In this document: positions 8,866 through 16,669 of the stretch, piece after piece
Layout of the letters: every line of letters begins with the position of its first letter
Position numbering within the stretch: the stretch's first letter is position 1
Source: an uncultured Eubacterium sp.
GTDB lineage: Bacteria; Bacillota; Clostridia; Lachnospirales; Lachnospiraceae
Direction of reading: 5' to 3'
Assembly: GCA_947089855.1 (NCBI GenBank)
Contig: CAMUML010000006.1
Coordinates: 39,915 to 103,914 of the forward strand
Length of the DNA stretch: 64,000 nt
Position numbers and translations under genes: made by a program
Notes under the pieces: generated by a model
What the model saw: the letters and a program-made list of their open reading frames with translations, nothing else
What the model was told of the DNA's origin: nothing
Database searches by the model: none

Positions 8866-9729
8866 CTATTCTTTGATGGCATGCAGGTTTTTTAACGACA
8901 GGTCCAGGATCGGGGCGGAGTGGGTCAAAGCGCCGCTGGAAATATAATCTACGCCCAGGCCGGCCAGGCCTGCAATATTTTCTTTGGTCACATTGCCGGA
9001 TATTTCCACTTCAGCCCTGCCTGCGATATAGCCGATTGCTTCTTTCAGCTGGTCCTGGCCCATATTGTCAAGCATAATAATATCAGCCCCTGCTGCAACG
9101 GCTTCTTTTACCATATCCAGGGTTTCTACTTCTACTTCAATACGGCGCACGAAAGGTGCATATTCTTTTGCCATCTGGACAGCTTTTGCAACACTGCCGG
9201 CAGCCCCAATATGGTTATCTTTTAACAGGACGCCGTCGGAGAGGTTGTAGCGGTGGTTATTTCCGCCTCCAGTACGTACCGCGTATTTTTCAAAAATGCG
9301 GTTATTTGGAGTAGTCTTGCGGGTATCCAGCAGCTTGATCTTTGTGCCGGTTAACAGCTGTGCAACACTATGCGTATAGGTTGCAATACCGCTCATGCGC
9401 TGTAAATAGTTTAAAGCAGTCCGTTCCCCGTTTAACAGGATGCGGATGTCGCCTTTTAGTTTGGCTACGTACTGGCCAGGATGAACAGCATCGCCATCCG
9501 ATACCAGGCATTCTATGGTAGTGGTATCGTCTAAAAGTTGAAAAACACGTGCAAAAATCTGCAGGCCGCAGATAATGCCGTCCTGCTTGCAGATTAGATC
9601 GGCTTCGCCCAGGCATGGGTGCGGCATAACACTGTTTGTAGATACGTCTTCACTGGAAATATCTTCTTTTAATGCGCTTAAGATCAATGGATCGGCATTT
9701 AATTTTAAAGTTGTTGGGTCAAACATCAT
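8866..9729 (-). CDS. nadC: Nicotinate-nucleotide diphosphorylase (carboxylating)
   Basis: A 287-residue enzyme that converts quinolinate and PRPP into nicotinate mononucleotide, the third de novo step of NAD synthesis. Family marks are NGERTALNYLQRMSGIAT, LDTRKTTPNNR, EKYAVRTGGGNNHRYNLSDGVLLKDNH, VEVETLDMVKEA and IMLDNM. Length is typical. GAAAGGAAAT lies before a double ATG (9729 and 9726); either could be used. It sits 46 bases after nadB on the same strand. Confidence 0.97.
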   Translation of the reverse strand: MMFDPTTLKLNADPLILSALKEDISSEDVSTNSVMPHPCLGEADLICKQDGIICGLQIFARVFQLLDDTTTIECLVSDGDAVHPGQYVAKLKGDIRILLNGERTALNYLQRMSGIATYTHSVAQLLTGTKIKLLDTRKTTPNNRIFEKYAVRTGGGNNHRYNLSDGVLLKDNHIGAAGSVAKAVQMAKEYAPFVRRIEVEVETLDMVKEAVAAGADIIMLDNMGQDQLKEAIGYIAGRAEVEISGNVTKENIAGLAGLGVDYISSGALTHSAPILDLSLKNLHAIKE

Positions 9730-9775
9730 TCATTATTTCCTTTCACACATATGTAAATTATTTTTCGGTATTTTA

Positions 9776-11062
9776 TCATCTGCCCTGGCTGGCTTCTGCA
9801 ATTTTGTTCAAGGTCAATGTGCGGTATTCCTGGACAAGTGCATCGTTGTCCTGGTAGGCGGAAAAATCTACCGGTACCGGAAGTTCTGCGGCAGGTATCG
9901 GGAACCGGCCCGCCATATCCTTGGCGGCCCGCTTTGCAAAAACAAGGCTTTCCAAAAGGGAGTTGCTGGCAAGGCGGTTTTTTCCGTGGACACCGTTGCA
10001 GGCAGTTTCCCCTATGGCATACAGCCGTTCCATAGAAGTAAGGCTGTTATAGCCTACTTGGATGCCACCCATAAAATAGTGCTGTGCAGGGACGACCGGG
10101 ATACATTCTTTTGTTACGTCATAGCCCATTTTTGCGCAGTGCGCAACGATATTTGGAAAATGGTGCTTGAGTTCTTGTGCAGGGATTGGCCGCAGGTCTT
10201 CCCATACAAAGGCAGTCTGGTCTTTTTCCATCTGAGCTAAGATTGCCTCGGTTAGCTGGTCGCGCGGAAGCAGCTCATTGACAAAACGCCGCATATGTTT
10301 GTCATAGAGCTTTGCACCTTCCCCACGCACAGATTCGGAAATCAAAAACCGGCGGTCTTCTTTGTGCGGGGAATAAAAGGTAGTAGGATGGATTTGGATG
10401 TAATCCATATTTTTTAGCGCAACCCCATGCCTGCATGCAATCGCAATCGCATCGCCGGTCAAGTGGCGGAAATTAGTGGAATGCTTGTATAATCCGCCAA
10501 TGCCCCCAGTCGCCAGGACCGTAACTGCTGCTGCAACTGCCTGGAGGCTTCCGTCTTGGCCACGGATGACTGCACCAAAGCAAGTATTGCCTTGGCTGAC
10601 CAGGTCAAGCAGGGCTGTATGCTCTAACAGCGTGACATTTTCCCGTGCCTGTACCTGTGACAGCAGGCGGCTTGTGATCTCGCGGCCGGTAATATCCTTA
10701 TGGAACAAGATCCGGTTCCTGGAATGTGCCCCTTCCCTGGTAAATGCCAGGGATCCGTCCGGTTCGCGCTGGAAATCTACCCCATAGCCTAACAAGTCCT
10801 GGATAATCTCTGCGGATGAACGGATCATAATGTCCACAGACGTCCGGTCGTTTTCATAATGCCCAGCCTGCATGGTATCTTCAAAATAGCTGGCATAGTC
10901 GGATTCATCTTTTAACATACAGATGCCGCCCTGTGCAAGAAAAGAGTCGCTGCTTTCAAGGTCGGACTTTGTAATGACCGTTATCTGCAATTCGCGCGGC
11001 AGCTGCAGTGCGCAATATAGGCCGCTGCATCCACTTCCGACGATTAAAATATCTGTTTTCAT
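9776..11062 (-). CDS. nadB: L-aspartate oxidase
   Basis: A 428-residue FAD enzyme that oxidises L-aspartate to iminoaspartate, the first step of NAD synthesis. The N-terminus TDILIVGSGCSGLYCALQLP is the FAD-binding GxGxxG loop. FLAQGGICM, HPTTFY, ESVRGEGAKLYD and GIQVGYNSLTSMERLYAIGETACNGVHGKNRLASNSLLE are typical (the last is a family signature split here by convention). The frame is open upstream to 11341, but I start at 11062, where the FAD fold begins; the ribosome site there is weak. It lacks most of the C-terminal domain of the 540-residue E. coli enzyme, as short clostridial forms do. Confidence 0.93.
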   Translation of the reverse strand: MKTDILIVGSGCSGLYCALQLPRELQITVITKSDLESSDSFLAQGGICMLKDESDYASYFEDTMQAGHYENDRTSVDIMIRSSAEIIQDLLGYGVDFQREPDGSLAFTREGAHSRNRILFHKDITGREITSRLLSQVQARENVTLLEHTALLDLVSQGNTCFGAVIRGQDGSLQAVAAAVTVLATGGIGGLYKHSTNFRHLTGDAIAIACRHGVALKNMDYIQIHPTTFYSPHKEDRRFLISESVRGEGAKLYDKHMRRFVNELLPRDQLTEAILAQMEKDQTAFVWEDLRPIPAQELKHHFPNIVAHCAKMGYDVTKECIPVVPAQHYFMGGIQVGYNSLTSMERLYAIGETACNGVHGKNRLASNSLLESLVFAKRAAKDMAGRFPIPAAELPVPVDFSAYQDNDALVQEYRTLTLNKIAEASQGR

Positions 11063-11140
11063 AAGTTTTCGTCTTTCATTTATTTGGTTCCAGGCTGCTT
11101 TTGGAAGCTGTGGTGGATTTGGCGTGGAACCATGAAGCAT

Positions 11141-11177
11141 ATTATAGCATATGTATGTGCAGGTGACAAGACATATG
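11141..11177 (-). promoter_or_regulatory. nadB promoter with overlapping palindromic operator candidate
   Basis: On the minus strand: -35 TTGTCA (11169-11164), 17-base spacer, perfect -10 TATAAT (11146-11141). An inverted repeat CATATGT (11148-11154) and ACATATG (11171-11177) brackets the -35, so a protein bound there would block the polymerase. NiaR is the obvious candidate; the match to a known NiaR site is not claimed. Confidence 0.7.
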
Positions 11178-11203
11178 TGGGGGCTGTTTGCAGGGGAGGC
11201 TGA

Positions 11204-11265
11204 CGGAATGCGCAGTTTATGCGCATTCCTGGCCCGTGAATAGTAACGTCCGAAAGTTACTATTC
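11204..11265 (+). repeat. Partial family-1 palindromic element (copy 3, two abutting ends)
   Basis: Positions 11204-11247 match the right end of the 144-bp element, including the GGAATGCGCA/TGCGCATTCC hairpin and the terminal CCGTGAATAGTAAC. After exactly 8 bases (GTCCGAAA) comes GTTACTATTC (11256-11265), the start of another copy. So two truncated ends abut across an 8-base spacer, the size of the target duplication seen at the other copies. Confidence 0.75.
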
Positions 11266-11355
11266 TGCTTTTGGAACAAAATATAGTATTGAGACACAAA
11301 TAGACTGCAACATAAAAGTATACTATGTTTTCCTCAATCATTTTTAACGTTACTT

Positions 11356-11384
11356 TTGACGTCCCTCCAATATTCTGTTATAAT
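11356..11384 (+). promoter_or_regulatory. nadA promoter
   Basis: -35 TTGACG (11356-11361), 17-base spacer, perfect -10 TATAAT (11379-11384), 63 bases before the nadA start. It is divergent from the nadB promoter, about 190 bases away, with the partial repeat between them. Confidence 0.8.
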
Positions 11385-11447
11385 AAAAAAATCTATGGAC
11401 AGGCAGCAATCAAACAAGTGAAACAGCCTAATAATAAGGGAGAAAAC

Positions 11448-12371
11448 ATGTTTACAACAAAAGCACTACAGGAAGAGATAATCAGATTAAAAAAAGAAAA
11501 CGACATCTGTATCCTAGCCCATGCATACCAAAGCCAGGATATATGGGAAGTAGCCGATTATGTGGGGGATTCCTATGGCTTAAGCCTGGAAGCTGCGAAG
11601 GCAGGGCAAACGTCTGTATTGATGTGCGGAGTGCGTTTTATGGCGGAAACGGTCAAGATCCTTTCGCCGGATAAAAAAGTCCTGCTTTCCCATCCGCAGG
11701 CGGGCTGCCCGATGGCGGAGCAGATGGACGTGGAAACGGTCAACCAGCTAAAGGAGTCGTATCCAGGCTATACAGTGGCGGCTTATATCAATACAACAGC
11801 AGAATTAAAAACGGCCTGTGATGTCTGTGTGACTTCTTCGTCTGCTGTGAAAATAATCCGTGGCCTGGAAAATAAGGATATTTTATTTATACCGGACTGC
11901 AACCTGGGCGCATGGACGGCTAGCCAGGTACCGGAAAAAAATATTAAGCTGGTGGAAGGCGGGTGCCCGGTCCATGCGGGTATCCAGCCGGAAACGGTGG
12001 AATCTATGCGTAGGCTGTATCCAGAGGCGGAATTGCTAGTCCATCCGGAATGTCTGCCGCAGGTGGCAAGTCAGGCAGACTACGTCGGAAGTACGACAGG
12101 CATAATGGATTATGCAAAAAACAGCGGCGCGCGTGCCTTTCTTATAGGTACGGAAAACAGTATTGTGCAGCATTTGCAGTTTGCCTGTCCGGACAAGCAG
12201 TTTTATGCCCTGTCGAAAGACTGCACTTGCAATAATATGCGGCTGACTACTTTAATGGACGTTTACCATTGCGTGAAAGGGGACGGCGGGGAAGAGGTCA
12301 GGCTGCCAGCGGATGTGATGGAAAAGGCAAGGCGCTGTATCGATGCGATGTTGCAGATGGAACGCGGTTAA
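11448..12371 (+). CDS. nadA: Quinolinate synthase
   Basis: A 307-residue [4Fe-4S] enzyme that condenses iminoaspartate (from NadB) with dihydroxyacetone phosphate to quinolinate. The three expected cluster cysteines are visible in VLMCGVRFM, EGGCPVHAG and KDCTCNNMR. Start 11448 is set by AAGGGAG upstream and by homology (FTTKALQEEIIRLKKEN); the longer frame from 11325 runs through the promoter. It is divergent from nadB-nadC-niaR. Only 24 bases separate it from the STM4015-like gene, with no terminator, so nadA probably leads that operon. Confidence 0.95.
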   Translation: MFTTKALQEEIIRLKKENDICILAHAYQSQDIWEVADYVGDSYGLSLEAAKAGQTSVLMCGVRFMAETVKILSPDKKVLLSHPQAGCPMAEQMDVETVNQLKESYPGYTVAAYINTTAELKTACDVCVTSSSAVKIIRGLENKDILFIPDCNLGAWTASQVPEKNIKLVEGGCPVHAGIQPETVESMRRLYPEAELLVHPECLPQVASQADYVGSTTGIMDYAKNSGARAFLIGTENSIVQHLQFACPDKQFYALSKDCTCNNMRLTTLMDVYHCVKGDGGEEVRLPADVMEKARRCIDAMLQMERG

Positions 12372-12395
12372 AAGTATTTTAAGGGAGGAAATCAA

Positions 12396-13262
12396 ATGGG
12401 CGAAGGGACGAAGGCCAAAAAATATGCATATGGCTATAGCGAGTATACGGAACAGGGCAAAGGCCCGGAAACAATGGTAGCGGATATGTTGGTAGACCCG
12501 GAATTTGGGTCGCTTGCAGAGGTTTCCGTCGGGGACTGGGGTGCTTGGGAGAATAGCTGCCAGCCGATTATCGATGGGATTGTAAAAGAAGCGGAAAAGT
12601 TTGCGCATATCCGCCATTTATTTATTGGGGATATGGGGTTTGAGGAATGCGAAGTGTCATGGATTATACAGGGGGATTACAGTAAACTGTGGGCTGCACT
12701 GCCAAATTTAAAAGAATTGACGATTAAAGGGAGTACCGATCTGGAGCTGGGCAAAGTCTGCCATGAAAATTTGGAATCGTTGACCATTATCTGCGGCGGC
12801 CTGCCGGAAGATGTGGCCGCATCCATCCGGGATGCGAAGCTTCCGAACCTCAAAAAGCTGCTGCTTTATATTGGGGTGGAAGATTATGGATTTGATGGGG
12901 ATGCGGATACGGTAAAAGAGCTGCTGGAAAAAGCGGATTTCCCGAAACTGGAATATTTAGGTATTGTGGATAGCGAAATCCAAGATGAGCTGGCCGAAGT
13001 GGTGCTGGCAAGCAAATTTATGGGGCAGATCCATACGCTGGACCTGTCTATGGGTACATTGACGGATAAGGGTGGTGCACTTGTTTTGGAGCAGGTTGTA
13101 AAGTGGCCGAACATTAAGAGGCTGGACCTTAGCTACCATTATATGTCAGAAGAAATGGCAAGCAAATTTGAGGAACTGCCGATTGAAGTGGATGTATCGG
13201 ATGCAAATGAGCCGGACCTGTATGACGGCGAAGTCTATATGAATGCCATGTTGACGGAATAG
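12396..13262 (+). CDS. STM4015-family LRR-like protein
   Basis: A 288-residue protein of unknown function, matching the family named after Salmonella STM4015. From about residue 70 it shows repeats of the form LPNLKELTIKG, LESLTIICGG, LPNLKKLLLYIG, FPKLEYLGIVDS, IHTLDLSMG and IKRLDLSYHY, a leucine-rich-repeat solenoid for protein binding. The N-terminus has YSEYTEQGKGPETMVADMLVD. GGGAGGAAAT precedes the ATG. It opens a tight five-gene run in which all members are typical companions of each other. Confidence 0.8.
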   Translation: MGEGTKAKKYAYGYSEYTEQGKGPETMVADMLVDPEFGSLAEVSVGDWGAWENSCQPIIDGIVKEAEKFAHIRHLFIGDMGFEECEVSWIIQGDYSKLWAALPNLKELTIKGSTDLELGKVCHENLESLTIICGGLPEDVAASIRDAKLPNLKKLLLYIGVEDYGFDGDADTVKELLEKADFPKLEYLGIVDSEIQDELAEVVLASKFMGQIHTLDLSMGTLTDKGGALVLEQVVKWPNIKRLDLSYHYMSEEMASKFEELPIEVDVSDANEPDLYDGEVYMNAMLTE

Positions 13263-13280
13263 GGATGGAAGGGACAAGCA

Positions 13281-14342
13281 ATGGAAGCGTTCAGCGGCGC
13301 TAGGCGGGTAATGCTTTTGGGAAATCCAGGTACAAAAAGGACCGTTTATTTTATGCAGGCAGCAAAGGAGGTAGGGCTGCCTGTCTGTTTTGCTGCCTGG
13401 AATGAGTTTGGCCAATGGAAACGCCGTATGTCGACGGACACGGGCTGGGTTGTGAAAATAGACCCACCGCTATGGGAAAGCTGCCGGCTGGATGAGCTGG
13501 GTGCCCTTGCGGATGGCTATCAAAAACAGCTTGCAGAATTGTCTGGCATAGCGCAGGGCGGCCGTATCGGGTTTTTAAACCAGCCGGCAGCAATTGCCAA
13601 GTTATTGGATAAATATGTGTGTAAGGAGGAATTGCTTAAGGCGGGGCTTCCGGTGACAGAACCGCTGTATTTATTGGAGGGTGGCCGGCAGGCCTGCAAT
13701 GCAGATGTGCTTTTCGAATGGATGCGCCAGCGTAGGGTGTTCCAGATATTTCTTAAGCCGGTTTATGGTTCTGGGGCTGCCGGGGTATCGGCATTCCGCT
13801 GGCAGCCGCTATCGGGGCGGATGGTTCTGTATACTTGCGCGGTGGAACATCCGCATAGCGGTTTGGTGAATACGAAACGGCTGCGGCGGTTTGCAGAGCC
13901 GAAAACAGTAGCCCGTATGCTGGACCGCATTTTGGGGCTGGGCTGTATTTTGGAGCGGTGGCATGCGAAGGCAGAATATCAGGGGATGCCGTATGACTTA
14001 CGGGCAGTGGTGCAGGACGGGTACGTGGATTTTATGCTGGCACGGCTGTCCAAGGGGCCGATCACAAACCTGCATTTAAATAACCATCCATTAGACATAA
14101 AAGAGCTAAATCTCCCGGCGGACGTATTAGAAAATATTACAAATATCTGTATCAAAGCGGCGGGGTGTTTTTCAGGGCTTCAAAGCGTAGGGATCGACCT
14201 TTTGCTGGAAAAGGGGAGCCAAAAGCCTTTGGTGGTTGAGATGAATGCCCAGGGCGACCTGATCTATCAGGATATATTTCAGGAAAACCGTATTTACCGG
14301 CATCAGGCGGCGATGATGAAAAGCTGCGTTGGCCAGGTTTGA
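13281..14342 (+). CDS. STM4014-family protein, ATP-grasp-like
   Basis: A 353-residue protein assigned to the STM4014 family from content and position. The layout looks like ATP-grasp: an N-terminal lobe (RRVMLLGNPGTKRTVYFMQA), a central part beginning with KYVCKEELLKAGLPVTEP, a glycine-rich stretch IFLKPVYGSGAAGVSAFRW, YDLRAVVQDGYVDFMLARLSKGPITNLHLNN (parts of a metal and ATP site) and the late GIDLLLE and VVEMNAQGDL. Such enzymes join a carboxylate to an amine or thiol. The substrate is unknown. It starts 18 bases after the LRR gene and ends 15 before the hydrolase gene. Confidence 0.78.
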   Translation: MEAFSGARRVMLLGNPGTKRTVYFMQAAKEVGLPVCFAAWNEFGQWKRRMSTDTGWVVKIDPPLWESCRLDELGALADGYQKQLAELSGIAQGGRIGFLNQPAAIAKLLDKYVCKEELLKAGLPVTEPLYLLEGGRQACNADVLFEWMRQRRVFQIFLKPVYGSGAAGVSAFRWQPLSGRMVLYTCAVEHPHSGLVNTKRLRRFAEPKTVARMLDRILGLGCILERWHAKAEYQGMPYDLRAVVQDGYVDFMLARLSKGPITNLHLNNHPLDIKELNLPADVLENITNICIKAAGCFSGLQSVGIDLLLEKGSQKPLVVEMNAQGDLIYQDIFQENRIYRHQAAMMKSCVGQV

Positions 14343-14357
14343 AAGGAAGAGGGGCAT

Positions 14358-15197
14358 ATGGAAGCAGATCAAGATAACAAGCCGGCCACGTTGCAAAAAG
14401 TGGATATGGGCAAGGTGGTAGGCAGCATGGATATTTTGTTCCTCTGCCTGGATGCCCTGCGGTATGATGCGGCAGCAGGCGAGGAAGCGTCTGGGGCTAC
14501 GCCAGTGCTTAACCGCTATGGTGCATGGCAAAAATGCCAGGCACCAGGCAATTTTACCTATCCTTCCCATCATGCCATGTTTGCAGGGTTTTTGCCGTGC
14601 CGCTATGGGATCAAGAAACTGGCGGACCGGGAGCTGTTATTTTACCCGTCGGCGATTGGGCTGCGCAGGAAAGTGCCGGATGGATCCTATGCGTTTAACG
14701 GCAGTACGATTATGGAAGGGCTGGCGCGGGACGGGTATCTGACCTGGTGCGTAGGCGGTGTTTCTTTTTTTGATAACCGGTCTGATATGGGCAAGGTGTT
14801 TCCTGGGTATTTCCAAAGAAGCGACTGGAACCCTTCGTTTGGGTGCAGGGTAAAAGACAGTACCAAAAACCAGGTAGATTTTATCCTGGACCAGATGGGC
14901 GGCATACCGCCTGAAAAAAAGGTGTTCCTTTATTTAAATGTGGATGCAGTGCATTATCCCAATTATTTTTATTTGGAAGGCGCTGCACACGACAGCCTGT
15001 CCAGCCATGCGGCGGCCCTGCGGTATGTGGACGGCCAGCTTGGGCGGCTTTTGGATGGCTGGAAGGGGCGGCGTAAACGTGCATTTGTGATCTGCTGCTC
15101 GGATCACGGAACTTGCTATGGGGAAGATGGCTGCTATCTGCATGGGATCAACCATCCAATGGTGGATACCGTGCCGTATAAGCATTTCTTCCTTTAA
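14358..15197 (+). CDS. STM4013-family hydrolase of the alkaline phosphatase/sulfatase fold
   Basis: A 279-residue cytoplasmic protein (no signal peptide). Metal-site marks of the sulfatase/alkaline phosphatase fold are visible: LFLCLDALRYDA near the N-terminus, FTYPSHHAMFAGFLP where the nucleophile loop is expected, and CCSDHGTCYGEDG near residue 245. It therefore probably cleaves or transfers a phosphate or sulfate ester group. Family function is unknown. Its stop codon overlaps an ATG of the next frame by one base, and the whole run reads as an operon. Confidence 0.8.
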   Translation: MEADQDNKPATLQKVDMGKVVGSMDILFLCLDALRYDAAAGEEASGATPVLNRYGAWQKCQAPGNFTYPSHHAMFAGFLPCRYGIKKLADRELLFYPSAIGLRRKVPDGSYAFNGSTIMEGLARDGYLTWCVGGVSFFDNRSDMGKVFPGYFQRSDWNPSFGCRVKDSTKNQVDFILDQMGGIPPEKKVFLYLNVDAVHYPNYFYLEGAAHDSLSSHAAALRYVDGQLGRLLDGWKGRRKRAFVICCSDHGTCYGEDGCYLHGINHPMVDTVPYKHFFL

Positions 15198-15259
15198 TGC
15201 AGGAATGTGGTGGCTTTGGAGCGTTAATCAAAATTTTAGGAAAAGGAAGCGAAACAGCA

Positions 15260-16669
15260 ATGAACCCATACACACAATATATGTATAGCTATCCCCATAA
15301 AACAGCCTACCGCCCCCTGCCTGCTATTCCGTTGGCAACGTATGCCCCGTTTTTGGCAGGCACTGGGCACAGCCTGTATCTGCACCTTCCATTTTGCCAG
15401 GCAAAATGCGGTTACTGCAATTTATTTTCTGTTACCGCCCAGGGCAAAACGGCGATAGGCCGTTATCTGGATGCTTTGGAACGCCAATGCCGGCAATATG
15501 CTAAAGTTTTGGAACCGGTGCAAACCGTATTCAGTGAATTTGCGGTAGGAGGGGGTACGCCGCTCTACCTGCCGGTGGACCAGCTGGTACGGGCGTTTTC
15601 CATAGTGCAAACGTATTTTGCATTTGCACCGGGTCTGGAATTTGCCGTGGAGACGGCGCCAAACCAGACCAGTGCAGAAAAGCTGGAGGTGTTAAAACAG
15701 GCAGGCGTTACCAGGGTAAGCATGGGCATCCAGAGTTTTTCGGACCAGGAGCTGAATGTGCTTGGGCGGGTACACCGTGCGGACGAGGCACGGGAAGCGC
15801 TTGGGCTTTTAAAAGCGTATGGGTTTGCCTGCATCAATGTGGATTTTATTTATGGAATTGCAGGCCAGACAGCAGAAAGCCTATTGGATTCCCTAAAAGA
15901 AGCGTTGGAGTATGGGCCGGACGAGATTTTTTTATATCCATTGTATGTAAGCCATGGTTCAGGTATGCAGCTGCAGGGGGCAGCGGTGGATGCGCAGGCA
16001 GCAGCCAGCCAGTACCAAAGCGCCAGCCGCTTTTTACGGGGGCAGGGCTATCGGCAGGATTCCATGCGCCGGTTTGTACGGGGGCAGGGGGTACGGGCAT
16101 TTTCTGAATGCGGATTTGGCAGTTCCCTTGGCCTGGGCTGCGGTGCGCGCAGTTATCTTGGCAACCTGCATTTTTGCAGCCCATATGCCGTAGAACAGGA
16201 AGAATGCCTGGAACAGATCGCATCCTATGGGCGGACCAGGGATTTCACGAAGATTATGCATGGGTTCCTGTTATCCGAAGAGGAAGAAAAGCGCCGTTAC
16301 TTGATCCGGCATCTATTCATTTCCCCAGGTATCAGCCTGCAGCGATACAAAGCACAGTTCCAAAGCAGCGTAATGGAAGATTTCCCAGTCCTGCGCCAGT
16401 GGATGGAAGCTGGCTATGTTTGCCGGGAGCGCAGGATGGCAGCAGCACCGGGCGAAGCAGCGGCAGAGCAGCCGGTGCCGGCAGTGGAACGGGGGAAACA
16501 GGCGGGATGCCCGGAGGAGTGGCTTGTGATGTCCGCGGAAGGGTTGGCGCTTTCGGACTATTTAGGCCCGCAGCTGATTTCCGGGCAAGTGCAAAAAGCG
16601 ATGGAAGAATGGGAGGTGCAGCATGGGCAGGCACACGATGGTTTACCGGGGCAGCCTGAAAAGCTGTAA
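15260..16669 (+). CDS. STM4012-family radical SAM protein (HemW-like)
   Basis: A 469-residue radical SAM enzyme. The cluster motif CxxxCxxC is at about 46-53 (CQAKCGYC). FAVGGGTPLYL, SMGIQSFSDQELNVLGR and NVDFIYGIAGQTAESLLDSL are shared with HemW/coproporphyrinogen dehydrogenase relatives. I choose 15260 because AAGGAAGC stands nine bases before it and MNPYTQYMYSYP looks like the true N-terminus; a frame from 15197 would add 21 odd residues. The region at about 395-430 (between two conserved blocks) is low-complexity Ala/Pro/Glu. The 3' end overlaps the next gene by 47 bases. Confidence 0.83.
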   Translation: MNPYTQYMYSYPHKTAYRPLPAIPLATYAPFLAGTGHSLYLHLPFCQAKCGYCNLFSVTAQGKTAIGRYLDALERQCRQYAKVLEPVQTVFSEFAVGGGTPLYLPVDQLVRAFSIVQTYFAFAPGLEFAVETAPNQTSAEKLEVLKQAGVTRVSMGIQSFSDQELNVLGRVHRADEAREALGLLKAYGFACINVDFIYGIAGQTAESLLDSLKEALEYGPDEIFLYPLYVSHGSGMQLQGAAVDAQAAASQYQSASRFLRGQGYRQDSMRRFVRGQGVRAFSECGFGSSLGLGCGARSYLGNLHFCSPYAVEQEECLEQIASYGRTRDFTKIMHGFLLSEEEEKRRYLIRHLFISPGISLQRYKAQFQSSVMEDFPVLRQWMEAGYVCRERRMAAAPGEAAAEQPVPAVERGKQAGCPEEWLVMSAEGLALSDYLGPQLISGQVQKAMEEWEVQHGQAHDGLPGQPEKL

